The notes below the pieces were generated by a model. The model did no database searches, was not told the DNA's origin, and saw only the letters and a list, made by a program, of their open reading frames with translations. A program made the translations under genes and the position numbers. Positions 1 to 12,299 of a stretch of DNA of 64,000 nucleotides are shown in pieces. Every line of letters starts with the position of its first letter. The stretch's first letter is position 1. Source of the DNA: Phaseolus vulgaris (Eukaryota > Streptophyta > Magnoliopsida > Fabales > Fabaceae); NCBI RefSeq assembly GCF_000499845.2, contig NC_023755.2, positions 1,939,530 through 2,003,529 on the forward strand, written 5' to 3'.

Positions 1-2690
1 TATTTTCTATCCACTGTCTTCTTCCGTTATCCGTCTGTCAAGTCCAAAAAGTGGAGGTACCTGCAAAGACACTCCAACGTTCAAATTAACTGAGATTGTT
101 AATATGCTTATTTGGGTTTAAAATTAGAAAAGTCATTACTTTTTACCACGAGACCTATCTCTATTTATACTTTTTTATTGGGTTTTATGCTTTATGAGAA
201 TCATCGCAAACCCAATAATCCTTTAATCATGCTTTATTATCCTTAATCTATTTTTTGACTTTAATTAACGTATGAGAATCTTGTTGCAACTCGATCAATC
301 AACTTTTGGTAGGAGAACCTATATAAATATTATCTCTCAAAATAACAAAAATCTTGTAAAGTTTTGTTTGGTATATACAATTAAAATCGATTTAGAAATT
401 AATTATTAGTATACATGAAAAATAAAAAAGTAAAAACTATGTTATAAACATTAATTTAACATGCTGAAACAAGTTAAAATGGTATTCTACGCTCGATAGT
501 TAAACTATATGCGAATATGAAATTCATTAAAAATGTTATATTAACATTTCTATACAAACAAGATAAAAATAGGAAAAAAAGTCCTAGTCAATACACTTTG
601 ATTTTTCCAAGTTAGGTTAATAATTTACTACTCTAACTAGCTCAATTTATTTATGATCAACCCACTTTTATTTTTTAATTTCTTAAAAAAAACACTAACC
701 TTAAATTAATAATATAATATTTTTTTTATTATGCATGTATATAACATTTATATAAAATTATTCACCAGATATCTTATTATTAGAAATGATTTCATCACAA
801 GTGTGTTTAACTATCATCTTTATTTTCATCTCTATGTTGACTATCATATACATCCTCATTTGATAGTGACTGATGTTAGTGATTCTGCATTATATCAAAT
901 ATTAATTAAATATATTTTATAAAAAATTAAAACTAAAATAAAAAAATATACTATCAATTATTTAATATTAAAAAAATCAATTTTAAATTTTTAAAAAATT
1001 TATAACTTCATAATATTAAAATGGATTATCAAATAATAATTATATAAATATCAATTAATTATATAAAAGTAAATAATTACATATTATTCAAATTTTAAAA
1101 TAACTATAACATAAATTATTTTTATAAATACCGGAAGGAAAATTATTTTCAAAATTTAAATGAATTTGATGAATATTAAATATGTGGAATTTTTAAAAGA
1201 AAAAATAAAAAATTGTATGACAAAGTAAGAGTTTTTGAAGTTAAATAAAACCAACAACTAAATAAAAAAATATAATTTTTTTTATATAAACTGATAAACT
1301 AAGAATTTAAGTGGTTCAACATTCAAAGTTAATTCTTAGAAATTCTCACATCAGAAAAAGTAAACAATAAAAAATGTGCACTAAGATTTTATATGTGATG
1401 AGACCCAATGAAAGATGTTCTATTCCTGAATATAATAAGCGCATTTAACATTAACAATAGTTTAAAAAAAGGTTTATATGAAATAGTTAATAATATTTAT
1501 AAATTATTCGTGCTGACCAAATTTTTTTTTATGAATTATTCGTGGGTTAAAAACAGTTTTTCTTTCTTTATGAGATTTATATTCGATAATTTTTTAAAAT
1601 TTTGTTCCATTATAATATTTTTCAAATTTATTTATTTATTAAATTTATATTCAAGCATTTTTCTTCATTTTTTTAATTTATTAATTCTAAAACTGTTATT
1701 TTGTGTGTCTAAGCATATGGTTATTTTTTTTTATACCCACAACTTCTAATAATTTTCATTGTGTGTTTTCTTATAATATATATATACATTTCCTTATTTT
1801 TCTTCTTATTTTTTTCTGCTGTAAACTAATTAATAAAAATATTGAATAGAAAAAATTTGTCATTAATTATAGAAAAAAATGCCCAACATTTGTCATTTTT
1901 CTTTTATGTAAAACAAAGTCAAAAAGGTTCTTTAGACCCCTGATTTTCAGATAAATGTTAGTTAACCTAATTAGAAGAAAGATAAGTGCATGAACATTTT
2001 CACTCAAAAAAAAGTGTAGAATGTTCTAATCTGTCTTCAAAGTGAGAAGATATGTTAAACAAAATGAAGTAATGACAATGATGGGAACATAAGTTAGCTG
2101 AAATAAAATTATTTACTTTTCTATGCTTTATTTTATGTTTTATGAAACATCTCAGTGGTATAAATTTATAAAATGTCAACATAGAAAAGACATGCACTTC
2201 TCTGTTTATTATATTCCTAGAAATTTATCACTATGATTCTGGGAGAAGAATGAACCACTTGTTTTACTATATGCGCAATTTTTTTCTATATAAGCTTTGA
2301 TTATTAAATGTGTTTTGCCAATAAGATTAGTATTTTTTTAATATGAAGAAAAGGAAGAGAATTTTTAAATATAAGGGATAAAAAGTGGGATAGGGATTTA
2401 CATGGTTTGGGTCTTTCACATGCATGGCTTGTTTGATACAATGGGTGTTATTATTTTAATTTGATATCATGTTAACATCATGGAAATTGTACCAAATGAT
2501 GCACTATAAGCTTGTTTTGATAGGCATGATGCACTATAAGTGTTTTTTTGATAGGCATGATGCACTATTGATGATAAAGTAAGGATCATTACACATATTT
2601 GCATTAGTTTAAATAATTTAAGTATTCATCCATAAAAGTTTAAGCATTTTGAATATTGAATTTCACATAGGTGAGTTGAACTTTAGAATC
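1..2690. other. AT-rich intergenic DNA, no gene seen
   Basis: No reading frame here has plant-like codon use or splice-supported continuity. The open frames are short, rich in Phe, Ile, Tyr and Asn, and are what AT-rich DNA gives by chance. No RNA gene or recognisable transposon was seen apart from the small tandem repeat at 2497-2570. Confidence 0.6.
2497..2570. repeat. Short tandem repeat, about 31-bp unit x 2.4
   Basis: The block TGATGCACTATAAG followed by a T-rich stretch and TTTTGATAGGCA occurs twice in a row, and a third partial copy begins TGATGCACTAT. The copies differ at a few bases. It is a local slippage product with no evident function. Confidence 0.75.
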
Positions 2691-2818
2691 TAAATTAATC
2701 GGTAGCTAATTAGATATCAATTTAAAAATTAGTTTATAAATTTTATTAATAATAAAAATTACTTTATATATCAATAATTTAGCTTCTAAAATAATATTTA
2801 ATTTAGTTAATGTAGTAA
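2690..2818. repeat. Arm of a dispersed AT-rich MITE-like repeat
   Basis: This stretch has the order GGTAGCTAATTAGATAT, then CTTCTAAAATAATATTTAA, then TTTAGTTAATGTAG. The same order of motifs recurs at 41640-41780, and its reverse complement occurs at 40918-41105. It looks like one arm of the long-TIR element seen complete near 41 kb. It directly abuts the LTR-like unit that begins at about 2820. Confidence 0.5.
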
Positions 2819-2819
2819 T

Positions 2820-3290
2820 TGTATTAGTGGAAATCGGACGAAACCCAGAAGTTTTGGTACTCGATTTAGGTCAACCGACATGTTCAAAATGTATTAAGAT
2901 CAGAAGAAGATTAACAAGCCTAAACAGGACAAAAACATTAGGTAATATGTTCTTAATCATGATCCAAACGCTAATCCGGCCTAATAATAGTGGACCTATA
3001 ATAAACATATAAATAGTCATAAGTTTCGAGAAAAAAAATGTTATTATGGCGCATTTATTTGCACAAAGCACCAAATACCGAGTACTCACTTGAGCGTTGG
3101 AACACCTTTTGTAGATGTCCTCCCGATCGAGAGTCGGCGAAGAAAAAGAGAACTTAACTGAAGGGAGAGAGCAAGAATAGACGAAGGTGAAGTGAAGCAG
3201 CTGATCTGAGTGGAGAGAAGAGAAGTGATCGATCAATCGAAACTAGAAGGTAGAGATTCTCTCAGTCTCTTCTATACATAAACAATAATA
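2820..3290 (+). mobile_element. Solo-LTR-like unit, copy A
   Basis: The unit begins TGTATTAGTGG. It has a TATA box (TATAAATAG at about 3009) and, some 80 bp further on, the motif ACTTGAGCGTTGGAACACC followed by TTTTGTAGATGTCCTCCC. A TATAAATAG box followed by a GACTTnnnnnTCGGAG-type motif and a CAGGTnCnCCC tail is, from general knowledge, common in LTRs of plant gypsy-type retrotransposons. Matching motifs occur at about 36.1, 40.1 and 41.35 kb, all on the plus strand. No gag or pol sequence is next to it, so it is read as a solo LTR or remnant. The exact ends are uncertain. Confidence 0.5.
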
Positions 3291-3845
3291 ATTGAATAAA
3301 CATTAGGTAAGATTGCATAGCGCGACTAAAGCTATTTTTATTTAAGATAAATTAATCTATTTTTATTTATTATTTATTAAACTAAAAAAAATAACTCAAA
3401 GTATAATAATAATAATTAATGTATGCAACCTAATAGATTAATTTTTATTAAAAAGATCCAACTAAACTTGGAATTAGTGTCTTATAAATAGCATAAAAGA
3501 AAGCACCAAATTTACTTTGATCCCAACCTTAGAAAACATTTCACTTAACGAAAACAAAATTAGTAATTAATGTATTGCCTAATCAGAAGCAGATTGTTTA
3601 CTAAGAATTGTTAATGCAGCACTAAAAAGTGAGTGATGTATACTTTTGTTAGATCAAACAATGTATGCTTATTAGTGTTTTCTTTTATGTATAATGGTGA
3701 TGATGGAGATTGTACTAAAATTTTGTATGTTTTAGAACTTTCATCTAGATTGAACCTGGTTTTATGTACACTTTTGGTTAGTAATAAGCTAATTTTTTTA
3801 TTTTAGAAACATTTCAAAAATATTTCAACTCGTTAGATTATGACT
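3290..3845. other. AT-rich intergenic DNA, nothing recognised
   Basis: AT-rich sequence between the LTR-like unit and the first LINE remnant. No coding, RNA or repeat signal was recognised. Confidence 0.5.
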
Positions 3846-4260
3846 TAGCATTTCTTTTTTATCAGCAAGAAAAAATAAATAAATATAACTCACTTAAAGG
3901 GTGGTCCAACCCTTATACAAAACATCATCTCTCCAAATAAAAACAAAAACAACAAAGCTACCTCGAACTACCTACTCCAAAATTACCAGCTAGACAACGA
4001 CAAAATCAAGAACAACTCGACTGCCCTATAAACAACTTTTAATCGAGTGCACACATACCAGGTGTTCTAGACACCAATCAGAGAAAGAGAAACTCAATGA
4101 AGGTATCTTTAAGAACATCCAAGACCAAATCTTTAACTGGACTAAGGAGAAAATTTCAGAATAATCAACCACTCCACCAATAAAAATGTATTTATTCTCA
4201 TGTTTCCTTTACCATTGCAATCCAAACATTATGACTCCAAGAGAATCATCAAGTGTTTAT
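3846..4260 (-). mobile_element. LINE (L1-type) 3' end, degenerate, copy 1
   Basis: Read on the minus strand, this shows the C-terminal end of a plant LINE ORF2 with frameshifts: SLVQLKIWSWMFLK, then SFSFSDWCLE and LVCVHSIKSC. A characteristic tail follows, with a GGTTGGACCACCCTTTAAGTG block and then TATATTTATTTATT and TTCTTGCTGAT. The tail is nearly the same as the end of LINE copy 3 at 9935-9995, which supports both calls. Only the 3' end survives, the usual result of 5' truncation in LINE integration. Confidence 0.7.
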
Positions 4261-5885
4261 ACAGAAAAATGTAACCCTCTACTAATATTCAAAAAATAAT
4301 CCATAAAAATGTTTTTTTTGTCTTACAAATGTCTAAATATTATAGAAGGAGACCCTAAGGTTTCTAAGCATTTAGAGTAAACAACTCTACAACACAAACT
4401 ATAATCTTATAATTATATGAATTAATTAAGGTTCCAAACAATGTTCTGAAATAAGGTGAGTGGATTAAGTGGAAGCATCATGAATTAAATAGGTAAGTAA
4501 AGCTTGATAGCCCACAAAATTTGTGGAGAACGCAATGATTAGGTTCAATGAATTGCACCATTTGTATCCTTCATGTCTTTGACTACTTTTCTATCTTTGC
4601 TAAGCACGCTTCACTTTGTATAGCAATTAAATATAAGTGACAAAGAAGAGACTCCAACACATACATCAATTAAATACCAATACTTAACTTTTCTCTCACA
4701 TCAAACTTCAATGTTTTCATAAATCCATTTAAGTTTCATAAAATGGTGTAACCATTCTATGATTTACTTCTCTTGAATTAGTTTTAATTAATTTATGTCA
4801 TGTAGACCAATGTGTCATTGTGTCGTCATATGTTAGGTTCATAGGGCTTGTATATTTCAACATTAATTTAATATAAGTTTTTGAGATGAAGATGTACTAT
4901 AAAGGATGTATAACATGACATTTTTTTGGCAAATGGAATAATTTAGTGAAGACTTAGGAAAATTACATTTCATAAATGTTTAATTTATTAAAATCAAATT
5001 AATCATTTAAAAATTTAATTAATCGTATCAATGGAGGATAATTGCACATTTCATAATGATAATGTAAAGTTTTTTTTTTAAGAGAATGGAAATATAAAGT
5101 TGTTTACACTATCATCTAATTAATTATACTTCACTGCTTATCTGTATATTGTTCTACTATATTTTTATAATAATAATTATTATTATTTAGGTTTTTTTTC
5201 AAAGAACAAATAAATATATTAAAAATAAAGTATTTGGAGTGCTCTAACTCTTTGTATGTACAAAAGTTATCTTGAAGAGACATGTTATTTATAATAGAGA
5301 ATAAATTGTCTATCCAAAAATCACATTTTAGATAATGATTACTGATTTCAATGTTGACGTCCAAAATGATTCATCTAATGTACGATAATTGTTCAATAAG
5401 GTTATTGTACTCCTTTGAATATGCTTCCCTATGCATTATAATTGGTTTTGTTAGCCTTGAAATCGAACCAGAATCTAACACACATGGTTGACGACAACTC
5501 TTGGATTTACTTGATTTTTTATTTCTAGAATTGGTATGTTAATTCTGCATAGGCAAACGGTAACAGCAATGTTGTTCAAAGATTTGTAATTGCTGATATG
5601 TTATCAATCCTCTAAAATTGACATGCATAGAGAGTGAAAATCTAAACTAGAAAGTCTGATGCGGTATTCTATAGTTTTATTCTGTGTTCAAGTTTTTGGC
5701 GTGAAACACAGTACATGTCATTAAATTAAACCACAAGGATAACTACCTAACATAGATTTGTTAACAAAAAATATTGATGCAACAAATGATTTATTTCATC
5801 TCCTTAGTAATGTAGACTATCCCCACCCTAAATTGTGCTACATCTACCTATAAGTATCATGGTTCAGCCTAATCATTGTAGATTT
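4261..5885. other. Intergenic, mostly AT-rich, no gene seen
   Basis: No coding frame beyond chance length. A small frame on the minus strand at 5131-5364 is Asn- and Tyr-rich and lacks any family signature. The stretch may hold further degraded LINE sequence near its right end, but I cannot show it. Confidence 0.5.
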
Positions 5886-5889
5886 AGAT

Positions 5890-7650
5890 ACTGACTTGTT
5901 GCAATTCGAATGCACTCAATTAGGCACTAGACCCAATCAAAAAATGAAATTTGTGTCGGAGTCTTGTGTTTCATCCAAGCCCAAGTTTTCAATTGTGCCA
6001 TACTAAAGATCTCTCATGCGTCAACATTTTCTTGTTTGAAGCATACCCTATTTCTATGATTCCAAATGCACCAAATAACATATACTCATAAACATTTCCA
6101 TAACTTGTTTATGTCTTTATTGATACACGTACAATCAAACTATTTGAAATGCACCATCAACAGGTTGTGGTGGACAAGACTAACACCTAACCACTTGCTG
6201 CACTGAATCCACACTTTGATGACTATTTGGCAAGTTATGAAAAGATATGTGATAGTTTTATCCTCCCTCCCACATAAGGCACCTAATGTATCCCCTAAAA
6301 TTAATCCTCTTATGCTGAGACTTTCCTTAGTTGGTACCCTATTCAATAATGCTTTTCAGAAAGAAAAAAAATATATTGTGTAGATGGCAGCACCTTTAAA
6401 CTCTACAACTCAAAATTGACCATGTGACATTGTTTCTTCAACTTATTGTAAGCAGATTTTACAATGTATTGTTGCACCACTGTGTCTCTCCATAACCATT
6501 TATCTTCCATATCTCTATACATAGAGTATTGTTGTGTTAAACACGTCATGAAATCTGCTAACTAAGTCTTCTCCCACTCGAATTACTCTCCTCCACTTCA
6601 ATGTTCATTCTCATCCAATGTTTGTCCACCTTCCAAACTGACTTATTAGTTTATCTTTAATGTGAGAATTCCTATAGACCCCAGGGAACCTGATACTTAG
6701 TTGGGTATCACCTACCCATGTGTCATCCCAGAGTTTAATCCTAGATCCGCATCCAACTTTCTAGTATATGTATGGTCAAACCAGCCACCTTCGTCCCCTA
6801 CCCTACAGACTAGTCTTAAATCTTTCAGCCACCTAGATGTGTTAGTTGTTCTAGTATTCACATTTAAACATGTCCAAGGGTTATACTTTGATTTTAACAC
6901 TTGCTTCCATAAACTTGTCTCATCATAATCTCATCTCCACTTCCATTTGGCTAATAAGATTTTATTAAAGAGTTCTACATCTTTGACTCCTAACCCTCTT
7001 CTTCTTTTGATTTGCATATGGTGTCCCAACCTAGCTATGTTATCTTTCCCCTTTCCCCCTACCCCAAAAGAAGTTCCTATGTAAGCTCCTAATGATTTTA
7101 TAAGCATTGGTAAGGGATTTATAAAATGAGAAAAAAATACAGTGGTAGAGCATATATCATAAATTTTATTAAGCATATACGTCAAACAAATGTTAAGTGT
7201 CTTCCTCTCCATTTTGACAACTTATTTTTTATTTTATTTACAACAGGCTCCCAAAAGATGTATTTAGCTAGGTTTTCTCCAAAGACAAACCTAAGTACTT
7301 GAATGATATTTCCATACTATAGTGCATGATGCCAGAGAAAAATTCAGTTACTCTATTATCAACCTCCAAAGCTTCTAATCTGCTATTGTGAAAGTTCATC
7401 CTAGGACTCAAACTCAATTCAAAACACCTAAGCATAGTTAGATAACCATAATATTTTGGATACTTGTTTCGTTTAGAAAAAATCTATCATTAACAAATTG
7501 AAACAATTTGATCTTAATATTATTATGAACACTATTTTCAAACCGTGTGCAATATTTTTTAGTAACAATCTTGTTTACCATCGGAATAGACCTTGTACCA
7601 CAATTAAAAGCATGAAAGGACCAATTGGATCCCTTACCTTAGTTCTGTTT
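5890..7650 (-). mobile_element. LINE (L1-type) ORF2 remnant with zf-RVT, copy 2
   Basis: Read from 7650 down to 5890, the conceptual translation (with several frameshifts and stops) follows the order of a plant L1 ORF2 C-terminus. It starts with the end of the reverse transcriptase (LSPRMNFHNSRLEALE, then SFKYLGL), followed by a connecting region (KGKDNIARLGHH, RGLGVKDVELFNKILLAKWKW, RWLKDLRLVCRVGDEGGWF). Next comes the zinc-binding reverse transcriptase domain (NRVPTKESLSIRGL, CGREDKTITYLFITCQIVIK). The end is NHRNRVCFKQ and QLKTWAWMKHKTP. The element is truncated at its 5' side and is certainly inactive. It lies opposite in orientation to copy 3, 1.3 kb away. Confidence 0.85.
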
Positions 7651-8950
7651 AGATGATAATTATTTTAAAGTCATGAATAATTTCTATTTGATTGATAGTG
7701 TGAAAAAAAATTAAGCTAACAATACATAAAAATTAAACATTTTATAAGAAATAAATAATATATTACTACTAAAATCAAGTAAGTTGTTTTAATATTAGAA
7801 AACAAAAAGTGTATGCACTGTAAGTTAAAAACTAAACCATAATAATCTAAGTGTAGATTTTACACTTTAGCTTTATGCATGATCATGTCAAAAAGTATTT
7901 CTGTATAAATTTAAAGAAAAAACTATTCAAATTGATTTGCAGCTGTCACTGGTTTTCAATAGTTTCTTTATCAATTGTTTGCTCCACTGATATTTTCAAC
8001 TGTGAATTGATTGGTTCACCAATTTTTCATCAACCAGTTATTTTAATCTTCGTTTGTTCCCCACACAACAAAAGTATTTGTTTTGATTTTTATATAGCAC
8101 GAGTACATGCCTTCCATAGGTAAAAAGTAAGTGGAAAAACCAACTCAGTTTTTCTATAAACTATAAATACACTTATAGAAATTTGATGGTATTGGATGAA
8201 ATTTTCCACAACATTAAAAAAAAGAAAAAATAATAATTTTTCTTAAGTTGAAGCCAATAGTATAGACTAATTTTAGATTATGAATAAACTTATATTTTTT
8301 AAATCTTTACAAGAAACATTTTCAAGCATACTCTTATGTAATGGACTCTTATATTTTGCTAAGATTTTTTATACGGGTTAGGGTATTTTTAGTACTCTCA
8401 TTAATTTTATTTTTTGTTACTAATAGAAAAAAAAATATTACATTTATCCACTATTTTTAATCCGAAAAAAAGATGTGAAATATGAGGAATCTTTAGAAGT
8501 TCAGTCATTTTAATACTACTATGTTTAATATAGTGTATAAGTAACATAAAAGAATATTCTTTTTTAATTGTATATGCTTTGAAGTATAAGATGAAACTTA
8601 TTTTAGTGTGCATAAACTTGATTAGTATTATATGATCACTATGTTTGCTTGAAATAATTTAATGAAGTAATGGGTAGCATCGTGTGCCTCCCACACGAAA
8701 GTTAATTAAAGATTAATATTTAATAATCGAGGGCACGCAGCTTCCACATGAAAAAGTGAAAATGCCAACTTAGATATTATTGTGTGATTACTTTTAGTAT
8801 GATTGTGATATCATTAGGACCAAAGTGATATAAGTGACATAAGCATATGCTTTAACGTTTTACCTTTTTATTCAATAACTTCTATATATGAATAAAAGGA
8901 TTTGCTTTTGTAAGAATATTAAACTAGTGTAAAATTGTATCTTTCTTTCC
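7651..8950. other. AT-rich intergenic DNA between two opposed LINE remnants
   Basis: No gene is recognised. The frame at 7875-8123 (plus) has no family signature and no splice context. A small G+C-richer stretch at 8675-8770 contains repeated CACACGA/GGGCACGC words, but nothing could be assigned to it. Confidence 0.5.
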
Positions 8951-8954
8951 ATTT

Positions 8955-9995
8955 AAAAAATAAGATGGGATAGGGATCTTTTTGAAAAAATCTGGAAGAT
9001 AAAGATTCTCCCTTAGAACAGTTTGGAGGATGCTGAATAATATCCTTGTAACAAAAGATAATCTACTGAGACGATGAGTCTTACTGGTAGATAGCTTGTG
9101 TGGATTGTGTGGTGAGGAAGAGGGGATAATTTTTCATTTATTCTTTAAGTGTAAGATTGCATGGAGAGTTTGGAGTTTGTGTTTGTCTTAGTTGGGATGC
9201 TCGTCAATGAATGACTTTGATGCTAAAGTACATTTCTTGTTGTTTGGACCAACAAATGATAAATGATCATTATCCAGAATCTTGGGATGAGTGTGGATTG
9301 CAATTGTAGGTGAAATTTGGAAACATCGGAATATGTGTCTTCAAAAATGGGAGAGTAGACCATATAGAGGTTTTTGCGATGACATAAAGAAAGTTTGGCT
9401 TGGATTACTAGTAAAGAAAAAGGATGCAGAGTTCTCTTATTCTGATCGGTGTTTGGAACCCATGGTATGTATGAAATCTGTTAAATAATTTTGTTTTCTT
9501 TACTTTGGTATGTAATGCTAAACCTTTGTTTTTGGAAGGAAGAAGTTGTGTGTTTTATAGATTGAGTGTAGGCAGTTTGAATATTTGAATGGAGTAAAGG
9601 GATTTTTGCAATAGGATTTTTGCAGATTGAGTGTTGAGCAAATATTTTGTATTTTTTTGTTTTTGTTATTTTTGTGGTTTGTTAATATAGGATTTAGGGT
9701 TTAGGGTTTAGGGTTTAAGGTGCTGTGCTTTAAAAAAAAGGTCTTATATTGTTGGAGGTTAATGTTTGGTGAGTTGTTTATATTTGTATGTAGTTGGGAG
9801 TTTGTTGTCATGATATACCCTGACTACTGTTATGGACAGACCTCTTTAGTTGTTTTTTGGAGTAAGGATTTGTTGGTGGTTTCTGTTGGGAGTTTAGGAT
9901 AGACTGTGGAATAAGGTCCTATATTATTTTGTCTATATAAGGTTGGGTTACCCCTTAAGTGATTCATATTTATTTAATACTTCTTGCTGATATTT
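8955..9995 (+). mobile_element. LINE (L1-type) ORF2 3' end plus tail, copy 3
   Basis: On the plus strand, shifted frames give LLNNILVTKDNLLRR-like and CGLCGEEEGIIFHLFFKCKI-like stretches of the zf-RVT domain. These are followed by WIAIVGEIWKHRNMCLQKWE, KESLAW and SYSDRCLEPMVCMKS, the usual end of plant L1 ORF2. A noncoding 3' region of about 500 bp follows. It ends in a GGTTGGGTTACCCCTTAAGTG block, TATTTATTTAAT and TTCTTGCTGAT, and the same tail occurs reversed in copy 1 at 3846. The 3' region contains the telomere-like run at 9690-9718. The element is broken by stops and frameshifts. Confidence 0.8.
9690..9718 (+). repeat. Interstitial telomere-like TTTAGGG run
   Basis: Three to four consecutive copies of the plant telomere heptamer TTTAGGG, ending in a variant TTTAAGG. 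They lie inside the noncoding 3' part of a LINE remnant. So short a run is not a telomere. It could be a telo-box-like chance array, a break-repair filler or part of the LINE 3' region. Confidence 0.85.
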
Positions 9996-10050
9996 TTTAT
10001 TTATTTATAAAAATAGATGGTACTCATATAAACACTTCTTATATTAATCT

Positions 10051-10248
10051 TCGTGTGTTTGGATCTAGGGGTGCACTGTTTATGCGTACATACGGATGTG
10101 AGGGTGCACCCCCTGTTTGTATTAGCTTATGCACAAGGGTGAGGGGGCGTGGAAAGAGAAAGAGAAGAGGAAGCCACGTAGGATATGTGATTTTACTTAG
10201 GTGCCCTCTCAATATATGCATCCGTAAATTGATCACTCACTCCCAACC
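10051..10248 (+). repeat. Left terminal inverted repeat of the fold-back-like element
   Basis: Pairs with 12482-12722 in inverted orientation. The left arm keeps a more intact middle (GGGTGCACCCCCTGTTTG), while the right arm carries an extra segment of about 40 bp. The arms are therefore clearly related but not identical, which indicates an old insertion. Confidence 0.85.
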
Positions 10249-10419
10249 ACTGTTATGCATAACTACAAACCTCCTTTATTCATGCATGGAGAGATTCCTT
10301 ATTTTTCAAAGAATCTCATTGACTGAGTGTCTATTGAATACATTGACTACTAGATTAATATAAAAAATACATCAATACATACACTCCTTCACGCTCAAGT
10401 TAGACTTTTTCATAGTACC

Positions 10420-10705
10420 TAATCGATTATATCTGGAAAAACACATAAGACTTAATCAGTTATATCATAAAAAGCAGTTGATAATAAATTAAGCATACAA
10501 CATAATCGATTACCCTATATTTTTAGGAGGATAATTAATTATGTGGTGTGTGTTACAACAAACCTAATCGATTATGTTGTTAAGATATTATACATAATCA
10601 ACCAGGTTTGTTTTTTAAGAGAAGGTATAGTCAATTAGGCTCCTAAAAACAGTGGATAAAAGGTTATGTTTTTTTTAAGGCAAAACATAATCAGTTATGT
10701 TATTC
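10420..10705. repeat. Cluster of TAATCGATTA-like motifs
   Basis: Seven copies or near copies of the palindromic word TAATCGATTA (also TAATCAGTTA, ATAATCAACC and TAGTCAATTA) occur in under 300 bp, each some 30-60 bp from the next. They lie inside the left half of the inverted-repeat element. Similar clusters are, from memory, frequent in legume gypsy-type repeats. No function can be read from the sequence. Confidence 0.6.
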
Positions 10706-10889
10706 TTTTTTCAGATTTTCAAGTTTTTTGTTTTTTATGAATTTTTTCTTTGATTTTTCAGGTATTTTTGTTTGTGTTTTTTTGTGTGTTTTAATTTAAT
10801 ATTGTATTTGTATTTATTTTAGAAATATTAAAAAATATCTTTTATTAATCAAAACTAATAACATACATTATTTAAAATTACAGGCTATT

Positions 10890-11590
10890 ACTTTTAGTAA
10901 ATTCAGTAATCCAGATTTTGATTTATTAATGACTATGGAAAATTCATTTAAATATTTAAATTATAAAAATAAAAATAATAGAATTCAATTAATATATTAT
11001 AATAATTCAGATCTTGATTTATTAATGACAATAGATAATTTATTCAGATCTTGATTTATTAATGACAATAGATAATTTATTTAAATATTTAAATTCTAAA
11101 ATTAGAAATAATAGAATTCAATTGATATATCACACTAATCCAGATTTTAATTTATTAATGAAAATAGATAATTTATTTAAATATTTAAATTCTAAAATTA
11201 GAAATAATAGAATTCAATTGATATATCAATTTTAATTTATTAATGAAAATAGATAATTTATTTAAATATTTAAATTCTAAAATTAGAAATAATAGAATTC
11301 AATTGATATATCACACTAATCCAGATTTTAATTTATTAATGAAAATAGATAATTCATTTAAATATTTAAATTTTAAAACTAGAAATAATAGAATTCAATT
11401 AATATATTATAATAATTCAGATTTTTTAATTTATTAATGATAATAGATAATTTATTTAAATATTTAAATTCTAAAAATGGAAATAATAGAATTTAATTGA
11501 TATATTACAGTAATCCAGATTTTAATTTATTAATGAGAATAGAGAATTCATTTAAATATTTAAATTTTAAAAATAGAAATAATAATATAA
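10890..11590 (+). repeat. 96-bp tandem repeat, about 7 units
   Basis: The unit contains TCCAGATTTTAATTTATTAATGA, ATAGATAATTTATTTAAATATTTAAATT and AGAAATAATAGAATTCAATT. Repeat cores start near 10949, 11080, 11178, 11263, 11358, 11455 and 11551. One unit has a local duplication at about 11020-11080. The unit length is a multiple of three, so open frames run through several units, but the composition is AT-driven and no protein is proposed. Confidence 0.85.
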
Positions 11591-12299
11591 CTATTTTATT
11601 TTTGTAATTGTTATTTTTGTTTTACTAAGTATCCATTTTAATATTAAAAACTTAAAATAATTATATCATATTTTTTGTATATTACATTATTGATATAAGA
11701 TATTTTTAAAATATATTAATTTTTCATAATAGTAATAATGAAAATTATCATTAATATTAATATTCTTATATAAATAAATATATATTTAATATATATAACA
11801 TAATATAATACAAATTAAATAATCATAAATAATATTAAAATAATCTAAATACACTAATTTAACTGACAAATTAAATTAACAAAATGAATAATGATATAAT
11901 TATATTTAAATATTTAATTTATTTATTTATTTAAATTTTACATTATTTTTTTATTTAAATTGTAATTTTATATTATTTTAATTAACTAAAATATGTACAA
12001 AATTATTTAATATTTTATTTTTCTATTTTTTTATACATAAGGGTAAATTTGTAATCTTACAATTTACACCATTAAAAATAAATTAAAATACACTTATAGT
12101 GATCACATCACACTTCAACAATTTTTTCTTACATTTCCAGTCTAACCTACCTTAATCCAAACACACTCAACTTTTTTTACACTTTCTTCTCGAATTCTTA
12201 CACTTTCACTCCCTTACACCATCAACTTTCCATTCTCTAATCTAAACAAAGCAACTTCACTTAAATTATAAAATTATAGTAAAAAAATATTGTAAATAT

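Noticed and set aside
1408..1749. 113-aa plus-strand frame
   Set aside because: Phe-, Ile- and Leu-rich string typical of AT-rich chance frames. No family motif, no splice or promoter context.
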